DNA of 64,000 nt from Amaranthus tricolor (taxonomy: Eukaryota; Streptophyta; Magnoliopsida; Caryophyllales; Amaranthaceae), in contig NC_080057.1 in assembly GCF_026212465.1 (NCBI RefSeq), positions 12,963,739 through 13,027,738 on the forward strand, in the 5' to 3' direction. The notes below the pieces were generated by a model, which saw only the letters and a program-made list of their open reading frames with translations, ran no database searches and was not told where the DNA came from. The position numbers and the translations under genes are program-made. This document shows positions 38,031-51,804 of this stretch, piece by piece. Numbering within the stretch: the stretch's first letter is position 1; each line of letters starts with the position of its first letter.

Positions 38031-41000
38031 ACCAAGTTTGAGCTACCTTATGCGCGAAAGTGTCAAAAAAGTTTTAAAAACCTTAAAATCCCAAGTTACT
38101 AAGTAAAATTAAGAATATGACTATTATTTATAATTCTAACCATTTCAAGTCAATAATATATACCAAATAGCGTTGTGAGCAAATTTTCATGCAAAACAAA
38201 CCAATTTTGAGCTACTTTATCCGCGAAAGTGCCAAAAAACCTTAAAAAACCTTAAAATCGAAACTTACCAAGTAATATTAAGAATAGTGTTGTGTGCAAA
38301 GTTTCATGCAAAAAAACCAAGTTTGGGTTACTTTATGCGCGAAAGTGCTAAAAAAGCTTTAAAAACCTTAAAATCGAAACTTACCAAGTACTAATAAGAA
38401 TACGACTATGATTTATAATTATAACCATTTCAGCACAATAATATATACCAAATAATGTGTTGTGTGCAAAGTTTCATGCAACACACACCAAGTTTGAGCT
38501 TCTTTATACGCGAAAGTGCCAAAAAAGCTTAAAACACCTTAAAATCGAAACTTACCAAGTACTATTAAGAATATGACTATGATTTATAATTCGAACCATT
38601 TTAACACAATAATATATACCAAATAGTGTTGTGTGCAAAGTTTCATGCGAAACAAACCAAGTTTAAGCAACTATACACACGAACGTGCCCAAAAAGCTTA
38701 TAGAACCATAAAATTGCAACATACCATGTAATATTAAGAATATGACTATGATTTACAATTCTAACCACTTCAACACAATAATTTATGCCAAATAGTGTTT
38801 TGTGCAAAGTTTCATGCAAACAAACCAAGTAGGAGCTAATTTATATGCGAAAGTGCTAAAAAAGCTTAAAAAACCTTAACATCGCAATATACCAAGTAAT
38901 TGTAAGAATATGACAATGATTTACAATTCTAACCTCTTCAACACAATAGCATATACCAACTAGTATTGTGGGCAAAGTATCATGCAAAATTAACCCAGTT
39001 TGGACAACTTTATGCGCGAATGTGCTAAAAAAGCTAAAAAAACCTTAAAATCGAAACTTACCAAGTACTATTAAGAATATGACTTTGATTTACAATTCTA
39101 ATCACTTCAACACAATAATATATATCAAATAGTGTTGTCTGCAATGTTTCATGCAAAACAAACCAAGTTTGATCTACCTTTTTCGCGAAAGTGCCAAAAA
39201 AAGCTTTAAAAACTGTATAATCCTAAGTTAACAAGTAATATTAAGAATATGACTATGATTGATAATTCGAACCATTTCAACATGATAATATATACCAAAT
39301 AGTGTTGAACGTTTCATGCAAACCAAATCAATTTTTAGCTACTTTGTGCACGAAAGTTCCAAAAAAGTTAAAAAAAACCTTAAAATCGAAACTTACCAAG
39401 TAATATAAAGAATATGACTAAGACTTACAATTCTATCCACTTCAACACAATAATATATACCAAATGGTGTTGTGTGCCAAGTTCTATGCAAAACAAACGA
39501 ATTTTTAGCTACCTAATGCGCAAAAGTGCCAAAAAAATCTTAAAAAACCTTATAATCGAAACTTACTATGTAAAATTAAGAATTAACTATGATTTTCAAT
39601 TCTAACCACTTTAAAACAATAATTTATACCAAATAGTGTTGTGTGCAAAGTTTCATGCAAAACACTCCAAGTTTCAGCTACCTTATTAGCGAAAGAGGCA
39701 AAAAAGCTTAAAAAACCTTAAAATCGCAACTTACCAAGTAATATTAAGAATATAATTATGATTTACAATTCTATCCACTTTAACACAATAATATATACCA
39801 AATAATGTTGTGTGCAATATTTCATGCAAAACAATCCAAGTTTGGGTTACGTTATACGCGAAAGTGCTAAAAAAGCTTATAAAACCTTAAAATCGAAACA
39901 TACCAAGTACTATTAAGAATATGATTAGGATTTAAAATTCTAACCACTTCAACAGAATAATTTATACCAAACAGTGTTGTGTGCAAAGCTTCAGGCAAAA
40001 TAAACTAAGCTTGAGCTTCTTTATTCGCGAAAGTGCCAAAGACGCTTTAAAAACCTTAAAATCGCAGTTTACCAAGTAATATTAAGAATAGGACTCTGAT
40101 TTATAATTCAAACCATTTCAACACAATAATAAATACCAAATAGTGTTGTGTGCAAAGTTTCATGCAAAACAAACGAGTTTGGACAACATTATGCGAATAA
40201 GTGCTAAAAAAGCGTAAAATCCTTAAAATCATAACTTACCAAGTACTATAAAGAATATGACTATGATTTACAATTCTAACCACTTCAATACAATAATATA
40301 TATTAAATAGTGTTGTGAGCAAAGTTTCATGCAAAACTAACCATGTTTGAGCTACCTAATGCGCGAAAGTGTCAAAAAAGCTTTAAAAACCTTAAAATCC
40401 CAACTTACTAAGTAATATTAAGAACATAATTATGATTGATAATTTGAACCATTTCAAGACAATAATATATAACAAATAGTGTTGTGTGCGAAGGTTCATG
40501 CAAAACAAACTAATTTTGAGCTACTTTATGCCCGAAAGTGCCGAAAAACCTTAAAAAACATTAAAATCAAAACATACCAAGTATTATTAAGAATATGACT
40601 ATGACTTACAATTCTAATAACTTCAACACAATAATATATACCAAATAGTGTTGTGTGCAAAGTTTCATGCAAAACAAACCAAATTTGAGCTACCTAATGC
40701 TCGAAAATGCTAAAAAAGCTTTAAAAACCTTAAAATTGAAACCTACCAAGTACTATTAAGAATATGATTATGATTTACAATTCTAACCACTTCAACACAA
40801 TAATTTATACCAAATAGTGTTGTGTGCAAAGTTTAATGCAAAAGAAACCAAGTTTGAGCTACCAAATGCGCGAAAATGCCAAAAACGCATAAAAAACTTT
40901 AAATTCGCAACTTACCATGTAATATTAAGAATATTACTATAATTTATATATCTAACCATTTCAACAAAATAATATACACCAAATAGTGTGTTGTGTGCAA

Positions 41001-43469
41001 AGTTTCATACAAAACAAACCAAGTGTGAGCTTTTTTATTCGCGAAAGTGCCAAAAAACCTTTAAAAACCTTAAAATCGCAACTTAACAAGTAATATTTAG
41101 AATATAAGACTATAATTTATAATACCAACCATTTCAACACAATAATATACGCCAAATAGTGTTGTGTGCAAAGTTTCATGCAAAACAAACAAAGTTTGAG
41201 CTACTAAATGCACGAACGTGCCCTAAAAGCTTAAAAAACCTTAAAATCGCAACATACCAAGAAATATTAAGAATATGACTATGATTTACAATTCTAACCA
41301 CTTCCACACAATAATTTATACCAAAAAGTGTTTTGTGCAAAGTTTCATGCAAAAAGACCAAGTTTGAGCTACTTTATGCGCAAAAGTGCTATAAAAGCAT
41401 TAAAAACCTTAATATCGCAATTTACCAAGTAATATTAAGAATATGACAATGATTTACAATTCTAACCTTAATAACATATACCAAATAGTGTTGTGGGCAA
41501 AGTTTCATGCAAAACAAACCAAGTTTTGACTACTTTATGCACGAAAGTGCTTTAAAACCTTAAAATCAAAACTTACCAAGTACTATTAAGTATATGACTA
41601 TGCTGTACAATTCAAATCACTTCAACACAATAATATAGATCAAATAGTGTTGTGTGCAAAGGTTAATGCAAAACATACCAAGTTTGATCTAGCTTAAGTG
41701 CGAAAGTGCCAAAAAAGCTTTAAAAACCTTAAAATCTCAACTTACCAAGTAATGTTAAGAATATAACTATGGTTGATAATTCTAACCATTTAAACACGAT
41801 AATATATACCAAATAGCATTGCGTGCAAGGTTTCATGCAAAACAAACCAATTTTGAGCTACTTTGTGCGCAAAAGTGCCAAAAAAGCTTTAAAAACCTTA
41901 ACATCGAAGGTTACCAAGTAATATTAAGAATATGACCATGACTTAATATTCTAACCACTTCAACACAATAATATATATCAAATAGTGTTGTGTGCAAAGT
42001 TTCATGCAAAACATACCATGTTTGGGCTATTTTATGCGCGAAAGTGCTTAAAAAGCTAAAAAAAACCTTAAAATCGAAACTTTCGAAGTTCTATTAAGAA
42101 TATGACTATGATTTAAAATTCAAACCACATCAACACAATAATTTATACCAAATACTGTTGTGTGTAATGTTCCATGCAAAACAAACCAAGTTTGAGCTAC
42201 TTAATGTGCGAAAGTGTCAAAAAAGCTTTAAAAACCTTAAAATCCAAACTTACTAAGTAATATTATGAATATGAGTATGATTAATAATTCCAACTATTTC
42301 AACACGATAATATATACCAAATAGCGTTGCGTGCGAGGTTTCATGCAAAACAATTCAATTTTGAGCTACTTTGTACGCGAAAGTGCCAAAAAAGCTTTAA
42401 AAACCTTAAAATCGAAACTTACCATGTAATATTAAGAATATGACTATGAATTACAATTCTAACCACTTCAACACAATAATATATACCAAATAGTGTTGTG
42501 TGAAAAGTTTCATTCAAAACAAACGAAGTTTGAGCTAGTTTATGCGCGAAAGTGCGAAAAAATCTTTAAAAACCATAAAATCGAAACTTACCAAGTAATA
42601 TTAAGAATTTACTATGATTTACAATTCTAACCACGTAAAACGAAAAATATATACCAAATTGTATTGTGTGCAAAGTTTCATGAAAAAAAAACCATGTTTC
42701 AGCTACATTATGTGCGAAAGAGGGAAAAAAGCATTAAAAACCATAAAATTGCAACTTACTAAATGATATAAAGAATATAACTAGGATTACAATTTAAACC
42801 ACTTCGCCACAATAATATATACCAAATAATGTGTGCAAAGTTTCATGCAAAACAAACCAAGTTTGGCCTACTTTATGCGCGAAAGTGCTAAAAAAGCTAT
42901 AAAAACCTCAAAATCGAGACTTACGAAGTACTATTAAGAATATGAGTATGATTTAAAATTCTAAATACATCAACACAACAATTTATACAAAAGAGAGTTG
43001 GGTGCAAAGTTTCATGCAAAAGAAATCAAGTTTGAGCTACCTAATGTGCGAAAGTGCCAAAAAAGCCTTAAAAACTGAAAATCTCAACTTATTAATTAAT
43101 ATTAAGAATATGACTATGATTGATAATTCTAACCATTTCAAGACAATAATATATACCAAATAGCGTTGTGTGCAAAGGTTCATGCAAAACAAACTAATTT
43201 TGAGCTACTTTATGCGCGAAAGTGCCAAAAAAGCATAAAAAACCTTAAAATCGAAACTTACCAAGTAATATTAAGAATATGAGTATGACTTACAATCCTC
43301 TCCACTTCAACATAATAATATATACCAAATATTATTGTGTGCAAAGTTTCAAGTAAAACAAACTAAGTTTGAGTTACTTTATCCGCGATAGTGCAAATAA
43401 AGCTTTAAAAATCTTCAAATCGAAACTTACCAAGTAATGTTAAGAATTAACTATGATTTAAAATTAAAC

Positions 43470-44990
43470 CACGTCAAAACAAAAATATATACCAAATAGT
43501 GTTGTGTGTCAAGTTTCATGCAAAACACACCAAGTTTCAGCTACCATATAAGCGATAGAGGCAAAGAAGCTTAAAAAACCTTAAAATCGCAACTTACCAA
43601 GTAATATTAAGAATATAACTATGATTTTCAATTCTAACCTCTTCAACACAATAAGATATACCAAATGATGGTGTGTGCAAAGTTTCTTGCAAAACAAACG
43701 AAGTTTGGGCTACTTTATGCGCGAAAGTGCTAAAAAAGCTACAAAAAAACCTTAAAATCAAAATTTACGAAATACTATTAAGAATATGACTATGATTTAA
43801 AATTCTAAGCACATCAACACAATAATTTATACAAAATAGTGTTATGTGGAATGTTTCATGCAAAACAAACCAAGTTTAAGAAACCTAATGCGCGAAAGTG
43901 CAAAAAACGCTTAAAAAACCTTAAAATCGCAACTTATCGAGTAATATTAAGAATATGACTATGATTTAAAATTCTAAACACTTCAACACAATAATTTATA
44001 CCAAAATATTGTTGTGTGCAAAGTTTCATGCAAAACAAAACAAGTTTGAGCTATTTTATCCGCGAAAGTGTCAATAAAACTTAAAAAACCTTAGAATCGA
44101 AACTTACCAAGAAATATTAAGAATTAAATATGATTTAAAATTCAAACCACTTCAAACAATAATGTATACCAAATAGTGTTGTGTGTAAAGTTTCTTGCAA
44201 TACACACCATGTTACAGCTATCTCATGGGCGAAAGAGGCAAAAAAGCTTAAAAAACCTTAAAATCGTAACTTACTAAGTAATATTAAGAATATAACTACG
44301 ATTTATAATTCTAACCACTTCGACACAATAATATATACCAAATAATGTTGTGTGCAAAGTTTCATGCAAAACAAACCAAGTTTCGACTACTTTGCGCGCC
44401 AAAGTGCTAAAAAATCTAAAAAACCCTTAAAGTCGAATCTTACGAAGTACTATTAAGAATATCACTATGATTTAAAATTATAACCAAATCAACACATTAA
44501 TTTATACCAAATAGTGTTGTGTGCAAAGTTTCATGCAAAACAAACCAAGTTTGAGATACCTAATGCGCGAAAGTGTCAAAAAAGCTTTAAAAACCTTAAA
44601 ATCCCAACTTACTAAGTAATATTAAGAATATGACTATGATTGATAATTCTAACCATTTCAAGATAATAATATATATGAAATAGAGTTTTGTGCCAAGTTT
44701 CATGTAAAACAAACCAATTTTGAGCTACTTTATGCGCGAAAGTGCCGAAAAACCTTTAAAAACTTTAAAATCGAAACATACCAAGTAATATTAAGAATAT
44801 GACTATGACTTATAATGTCAACCACTTCAACGCAATAATAGGTACCAAATAGTGTTGTGTCCAAAGTTTCGTGCAAAACAAACCGACTTTGAGCTACTTT
44901 ATGCGCGAAAGTGCCAAAAAAGCCTAAAAAACCTTAGAATCGAAACTTACCAAGTAATATTAAGAATTAACTATGATTTACAATTCTAAC
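43470..44990 (+). repeat. Sat2 1,521-bp HOR (9 monomers), copy 1
   Basis: GTTGTGTGTCAAGTTTC at 43,501 recurs at 45,022, an offset of 1,521 = 9 x 169 bp. The two units are almost identical; one difference is CAATACACACC at 44,208 against CAAAACACACC. Confidence 0.92.
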
Positions 44991-46511
44991 CACGTCAAAA
45001 CAAAAATATATACCAAATAGTGTTGTGTGTCAAGTTTCATGCAAAACACACCAAGTTTCAGCTACCATATAAGCGATAGAGGCAAAGAAGCTTAAAAAAC
45101 CTTAAAATCGCAACTTACCAAGTAATATTAAGAATATAACTATGATTTTCAATTCTAACCTCTTCAACACAATAAGATATACCAAATGATGGTGTGTGCA
45201 AAGTTTCTTGCAAAACAAACGAAGTTTGGGCTACTTTATGCGCGAAAGTGCTAAAAAAGCTACAAAAAAACCTTAAAATCAAAATTTACGAAATACTATT
45301 AAGAATATGACTATGATTTAAAATTCTAAGCACATCAACACAATAATTTATACAAAATAGTGTTATGTGGAATGTTTCATGCAAAACAAACCAAGTTTAA
45401 GAAACCTAATGCGCGAAAGTGCAAAAAACGCTTAAAAAACCTTAAAATCGCAACTTATCGAGTAATATTAAGAATATGACTATGATTTAAAATTCTAAAC
45501 ACTTCAACACAATAATTTATACCAAAATATTGTTGTGTGCAAAGTTTCATGCAAAACAAAACAAGTTTGAGCTATTTTATCCGCGAAAGTGTCAATAAAA
45601 CTTAAAAAACCTTAGAATCGAAACTTACCAAGAAATATTAAGAATTAAATATGATTTAAAATTCAAACCACTTCAAACAATAATGTATACCAAATAGTGT
45701 TGTGTGTAAAGTTTCTTGCAAAACACACCATGTTACAGCTATCTCATGGGCGAAAGAGGCAAAAAAGCTTAAAAAACCTTAAAATCGTAACTTACTAAGT
45801 AATATTAAGAATATAACTACGATTTATAATTCTAACCACTTCGACACAATAATATATACCAAATAATGTTGTGTGCAAAGTTTCATGCAAAACAAACCAA
45901 GTTTCGACTACTTTGCGCGCCAAAGTGCTAAAAAATCTAAAAAACCCTTAAAGTCGAATCTTACGAAGTACTATTAAGAATATCACTATGATTTAAAATT
46001 ATAACCAAATCAACACATTAATTTATACCAAATAGTGTTGTGTGCAAAGTTTCATGCAAAACAAACCAAGTTTGAGATACCTAATGCGCGAAAGTGTCAA
46101 AAAAGCTTTAAAAACCTTAAAATCCCAACTTACTAAGTAATATTAAGAATATGACTATGATTGATAATTCTAACCATTTCAAGATAATAATATATATGAA
46201 ATAGAGTTTTGTGCCAAGTTTCATGTAAAACAAACCAATTTTGAGCTACTTTATGCGCGAAAGTGCCGAAAAACCTTTAAAAACTTTAAAATCGAAACAT
46301 ACCAAGTAATATTAAGAATATGACTATGACTTATAATGTCAACCACTTCAACGCAATAATAGGTACCAAATAGTGTTGTGTCCAAAGTTTCCTGCAAAAC
46401 AAACCGACTTTGAGCTACTTTATGCGCGAAAGTGCCAAAAAAGCCTAAAAAACCTTAGAATCGAAACTTACCAAGTAATATTAAGAATTAACTATGATTT
46501 ACAATTCTAAC
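44991..46511 (+). repeat. Sat2 1,521-bp HOR (9 monomers), copy 2
   Basis: Near-perfect copy of the preceding unit. Identity continues a further 35 bp or so to about 46,546, where the sequence switches to the TTGTGCACAAATTTC variant. Confidence 0.92.
45761..45784 (+). other. Phased A-tract (curved DNA) module, example
   Basis: A6-GCTT-A6-CCTT-A4: tracts begin at 45,761, 45,771 and 45,781, exactly one helical turn apart. Similar phasing recurs in most Sat2 monomers (CAAAAAAGCTT then AAAAAACCTT). Phased A-tracts are known to curve DNA; curvature here is inferred from that rule. Confidence 0.7.
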
Positions 46512-49500
46512 CACGTCAAAACAAAAATATATACCAAATAGTGTTGTGCACAAATTTCATGCAAAATACACCAAGTTTCAGCTACCGTATGGGCGAAAGA
46601 AACAAAAAAGCTTAAAAAACCTTAAAATCGCAACTTAACAAGTAATATTAAGAATATAACTATGATTTACAATTCTAACTACTTCAACACAATAATATAT
46701 AGCAAATAATGTTGTGTGCAAAGATTCATGCAAAATAAACAAGCTTTGGGCTACTTTATGCGCGAAAGTGCTAAAAAAGCTAAAAAAAACCTTAAAATCG
46801 AAACTTACGAAGTACTATTAAGAATATAACTATGACTTAAAATTCTAACCACATCAACACAATTATTTATACCAAATAGTGTTGTGTGTAAAGTTTCAGG
46901 CAAAACAAACCAAGTTTGAGCTACCTAATGCGCAAACGTCCAAAAAATGCTTAAAAAACCTTAAAATCGCCACTGACTAACTAATATTAAGAATATGACT
47001 ATGATTCAAAATTCTAACAACTTCAACACAATAATTTATTCCAAATACTATTGTGTGCAATGTTTCATGCAAAACAAACCAAGTTTAAGCTCCCTATGCG
47101 CGAAAGTGCCAAAAACGCTTAAACAACCTTAAAATCGAAACTTACCAAGTAAAATTAAGAATTAACTATGATTTAAATTCTAACAACTTCAAAAGAATAA
47201 TGTATACCAAATAGTGTTGTGTACAAAGTTTCATGCAAAACACACCAAGTTTCAGCTACCATTTGGGCGAAAGGAGCAAAAAAGCTTAAAAAACCTTAAA
47301 ATCGTAACCTACCAAGTAATATTAAGAATGTAATTATTATTTACAATTCTAACCACTTCAACACAATAATATCTACCAAATAATGTTGTGTGCAATGTTT
47401 CATGCAAAACAAACCATGTTTGGGTTACTTTATGCACGAAAGTGCTAAAAAAGCTTTAAAATCCTTAAAATCGAAACTTACCAAGTACTGTTAAGAATGC
47501 GATTATGATTTAAAATTCTAACCCCTTCAACACAATAATTTATACCAAATAGTGTTGTGTGAAAAGCTTCATGCAAAACAAACAAAGTTTGAGCTGCCTA
47601 ATGCGCGAAAGTGCAAAAAACTCTTCAAAAACCTTAAAATCGCAACTGACCAAGTAATATTAAGAATATGACTATGATTTAAAGTTCTAACCACTTCAAC
47701 ACAATAATATATACCAAATAGTGTTGTGTGCAAAGTTTCCTGCATAACAAACCAAGTTTGAGCTACCTAATGCGCGAAATTGCCAAAAACACTTAAAAAA
47801 CCTTAAAATCGCAACTTACCAAGTAATATTAAGATTATGAATATGAATTACAATTCTAACCACTTCAACAATTCTAACCACTTCAAGCAAAACAAACCAA
47901 GTTTGAAGTACTTTATGCGCGAAAACGCCAAAAAAGTTTAAATAACCTTAGAATCGAAACTTACAAAGTAATATTAAGAATTAACTACAATTTACAATTC
48001 TAACCACTTCAATATAATAATGTATACCAAATAGTGTTGTGTACAAAGTTTCATGCAAAACACACCAAGTTTCAGCTACCTTATGGGTGAAAGAGGCAAA
48101 AAAGCTTAAAAAACCTTAAAATCGTAACTTACCAAGTAATATTAAGATTTTGATTATGATTTAAACTTCTAACCTCTTCATCACAATAATTTATACCAAA
48201 TACTATTGTGTGCAAAGTTTCATTCAAAACAAACCAAGTTTGAGCTACCTAATACGCGAATGTGCGAAAAACGCTTAAAAAACTTTAAATTCGCAACTTA
48301 CCAAGTAATATTAAGAATATGACTATGATTTATAATTGTAACCATTTCAACACAATAATATACACCAAATAGTGTGTTGTGCGCAAAGTTTCATGCAAAA
48401 CAAACCATGTTTGAACTACCATATGCGCGAACGTGCCCAAAATGCTTAAAAAACCTTAAAACCACAACATAACAAGTAATTTTAAGAATATGACGATGAT
48501 TTACAATTTCAACCACTTCAACACAATAATTTATACCAAATAGTATTGTGTGCAAACTTTCATGCAAAAAAAACCAAGTTTACGCTACTTATTGCGCGAA
48601 AGTGCTAAAAAAGCTTTAAAAACCTTAATACCGCAACTTACCAAGTAATATTAAGAATATGACAAAGATTTACAATTCTAACCATTTCAACATAATAACA
48701 TATACCAAATAGTTTTGTGTGCAAGGTTTCATGCAAAATAAACAAGCTTTAGACTACATTGTGCGCGAGAGTGCTAAAAAAGCTTAAAAACCATAAAATC
48801 GAAAGTTACCAAGTACTATTAAGAATATCACTATGATTTACAATTTTAATCACTTCTACACAATAATTTATATGAAATTCTGTTGTGTGTAAAGTTTCAT
48901 GCAAAACAAACCAAGTTTGATCAACCTTATGCGCGAAAGTGCCAAAAAAGCTTTTACAAACCTTAAAATCCTAACTTTCTAAATAATATTAAGAATATGA
49001 CCATGATTGATAATTCTAACCATTTCAACACGATAATATATACCCAATAGCGTTGCGTTCAAGGTTTCATGCAAAATAAACCAATTTTGAGCTACTTTGT
49101 GCACGGAAGTGCCAAAAAGGCTTAAAAAACCTTAACGTCGAAAATTACTAAGTAATATTAAGAATATAACTATGACATACAATTATAACCACTTCAACAC
49201 AATAATATATACCAAATAGTGTTGTGTGCAAAGTTTCATGCAAAACAAACCAAGTTTGAGCTACTTTATGCGCGAAAATGGCAAAAAAGCTTTAAAAACC
49301 TTAAAATCGACACTTACCAAGTAATATTAAGAATTAACTATGATTTACAATTCTAACCACGTCAAAAGAAAAATATATACCAAATAGTGTTGTGTGAAAA
49401 TTTTCATTCAAAACAAACCAAGTTTCAGCTATCTTATGGGCGAAAGAGGCAAAAAACCATAAAAAGCCTTAAAATCGCAGCTTACAAAGTAATATTAAGA

Positions 49501-51804
49501 ATATAACTATGATTAACAAGTCTAACCACATCAATACAATAATATATACCAAATAATGTTGTGTGCAAAGTTTTATGCAAAACTAACAAAGTTTAGGCTA
49601 CTTTATGAGCGAAAGTGCTAAAAAAGCTAAAAAAAAATCTTAAAAACGAAATTGGCGAAGTACTCTTTAAAATATGACTATGATTTAAAATTCTAACCAC
49701 ATCAACACAATAATTTATACCAAATAGTATTGTGTGCAAAGTTTCATGCAAAAAAACCAGTTTGAGCAACCTAATGCGTGAAAGTGCCATAAACGTTTAA
49801 AAAAAACCTTAAAATCGCAACTTACCAAGTAATATTAAGAATATGATTATGATTTAAAATTCTAACCACATGAACACAATAATTTATACCAAAATATTGT
49901 TGTGAGCAAAGTTTTATGCAAAACAAAACAAGTTTGAGCTATTTTATCCGCGAAAGTGTCAATAAAGCTTAAAAAACCTTAGAATCGAAACTTACCAAGT
50001 AATATAAAGAATATTTCTTCGATTTTTAATTCTACCCATTTCAACACAATAATATATACCAAATAGTGTTGTGAGCAAACTTTCATGCAAAACAAACCAA
50101 GTTTGAGCTACTATATGCGCGAACGTGCCCAAAAAGCTTTTAAAACCTTAAAATCGCAACATACCAAGTAATATTAAGAATATGACTATGATTTACAATT
50201 TTAACCACTTTAACCCAAAAATTCATACAAATTGTGTTGTGTGCAAAGTTTCATGCAAAAAAAACAAAGTGTTAGCTACTTTATGCGCGAAAGTCTTAAA
50301 AAAGCTAAAAAAAACCTTAATATCGCAACTTACCAAGTACTGTTAATAATATGACTATCATTTACAATTTTAACCACTTCAATTCAATAATATATATTAA
50401 ATACTGTAGTGAGCAAAGTTTCATGCAAAATAATCAAAATTTGAGCTACCTTATACGCGAAAGTGTCAAAAATGGTTTAAAAACCTTAAACTCCAAACTT
50501 ACTAAGTAATATTAAGAATATGACTATGATTGATGATTCTAACCGTTTCAAGACAATAATAAATACCAAATAGCGTTGTGTGCAATGGTTCATGCAAAAC
50601 AAACTATTTTTGAGCTACTTTATGCGCGAATGTGCCAAAAAAGCTTTAAAAACCTGAAAATCGAAACTTACCAAGTAATATTAAGATTTTACTATGATTT
50701 GCAATTCTAACCACTTCAAAAGAATAATTTATACAAAATAGTGTTGTGTGCAAAGTTTCATGCAAAACACACATGGTTTCAGCTACCTTATGGGCGAAAG
50801 ATGCAAAAAAGCTTAAAAAAACCTTAAAATCGTAATTTACCAAGTAATATTAAGAATATAACTATGATTTACAATTCCAACCACTTCAACACCATAATAT
50901 ATACCAAATAATGTTGTGAGGAATGTTTCATGCAAAACAAACCAACTTTGGGTTTCTTTATGCGCGAAAATGCTAAAAAAAGCTTTAAAAAGCTTAAAAT
51001 CGAAACTTACCAAGTACCATTAAGAATGTGATTATGATTTAAAATTCTAACCACTTCAACACAATAATTTATACCAAAATGTGTTGTGTTTAAAGTTTCA
51101 TACAAAACAAACCAAGTTTGAGCTACCTAATATGCGAAAATGCGAAAAACGCATAAAAAACATTAAATTTGCAACTTACCAAGTAATATTTATAATATGA
51201 CTATGATTTATAATTCTAACCATTTCAACACAATAATATACACCAAATAGTGTGTTGTGTATGTGCAAAGTTTCATGCAAAACAAACCAAGTTTGAGCTA
51301 CTATATGCGCGAACGTTCCCAAAATGCTTAAAAAACCTTAAAATCGCAACATAACAATTTGACTATGATTTACAATTCTAACCACTTCAACACAATAATT
51401 TATACCAAATTGTATTGTGTGCAAATTTTCATGCAAAAAAACCCAGTTTGCGCTACTTTCTGCGCGAAATTGCTAAATAAGCTTTAAAAACATCAAAATC
51501 GCAACTTACCAATCACTTCAACACAATAATATATACATCAAATAGTGTTGTGTGCAAAGTTTCATGCAAAACAAACCAGGTTTGATCTACCTTATGTGCG
51601 TAAGTGCCAGAAAAGCTTAACAAACCTTAAAATCCTAACTTACTAAATAATATTAAGACTTTGACTATGATTGATAATTATAACACTTTCAACACGATAA
51701 TATATACCAAATAGCGTTGCGTGCAAGGTTTCATGCAAAAAAACAAACCAATTTTGAGCTACTTTGTGCGCGAAAGTGCCAAAAAGGCTTTTAAAACCTT
51801 AAAA

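Larger units (their letters stand above)
40670..48550 (+). repeat. Sat2 large duplicated segment, copy A
   Basis: Rare monomer variants occur in the same order as in 55,745-61,930. Matches seen: CACGAACGTG at 41,211 and 56,288; GTGCGAGGTTTCATGC at 42,331 and 57,591; the TTGTGCACAAATTTCATGC variant at about 46,543 and 59,876; and the GTGTGTTGTGCGC variant at about 48,372 and 61,731. Copy A additionally contains a local 1,521-bp duplication. Confidence 0.78.

Noticed and set aside
38643..38828. Short minus-strand frames in Sat2 (also 41,176-41,361, 49,593-49,790, 50,646-50,843 and 61,690-61,926)
   Set aside because: All begin at the same satellite position and translate the reverse monomer; they recur only where chance stops are missing.
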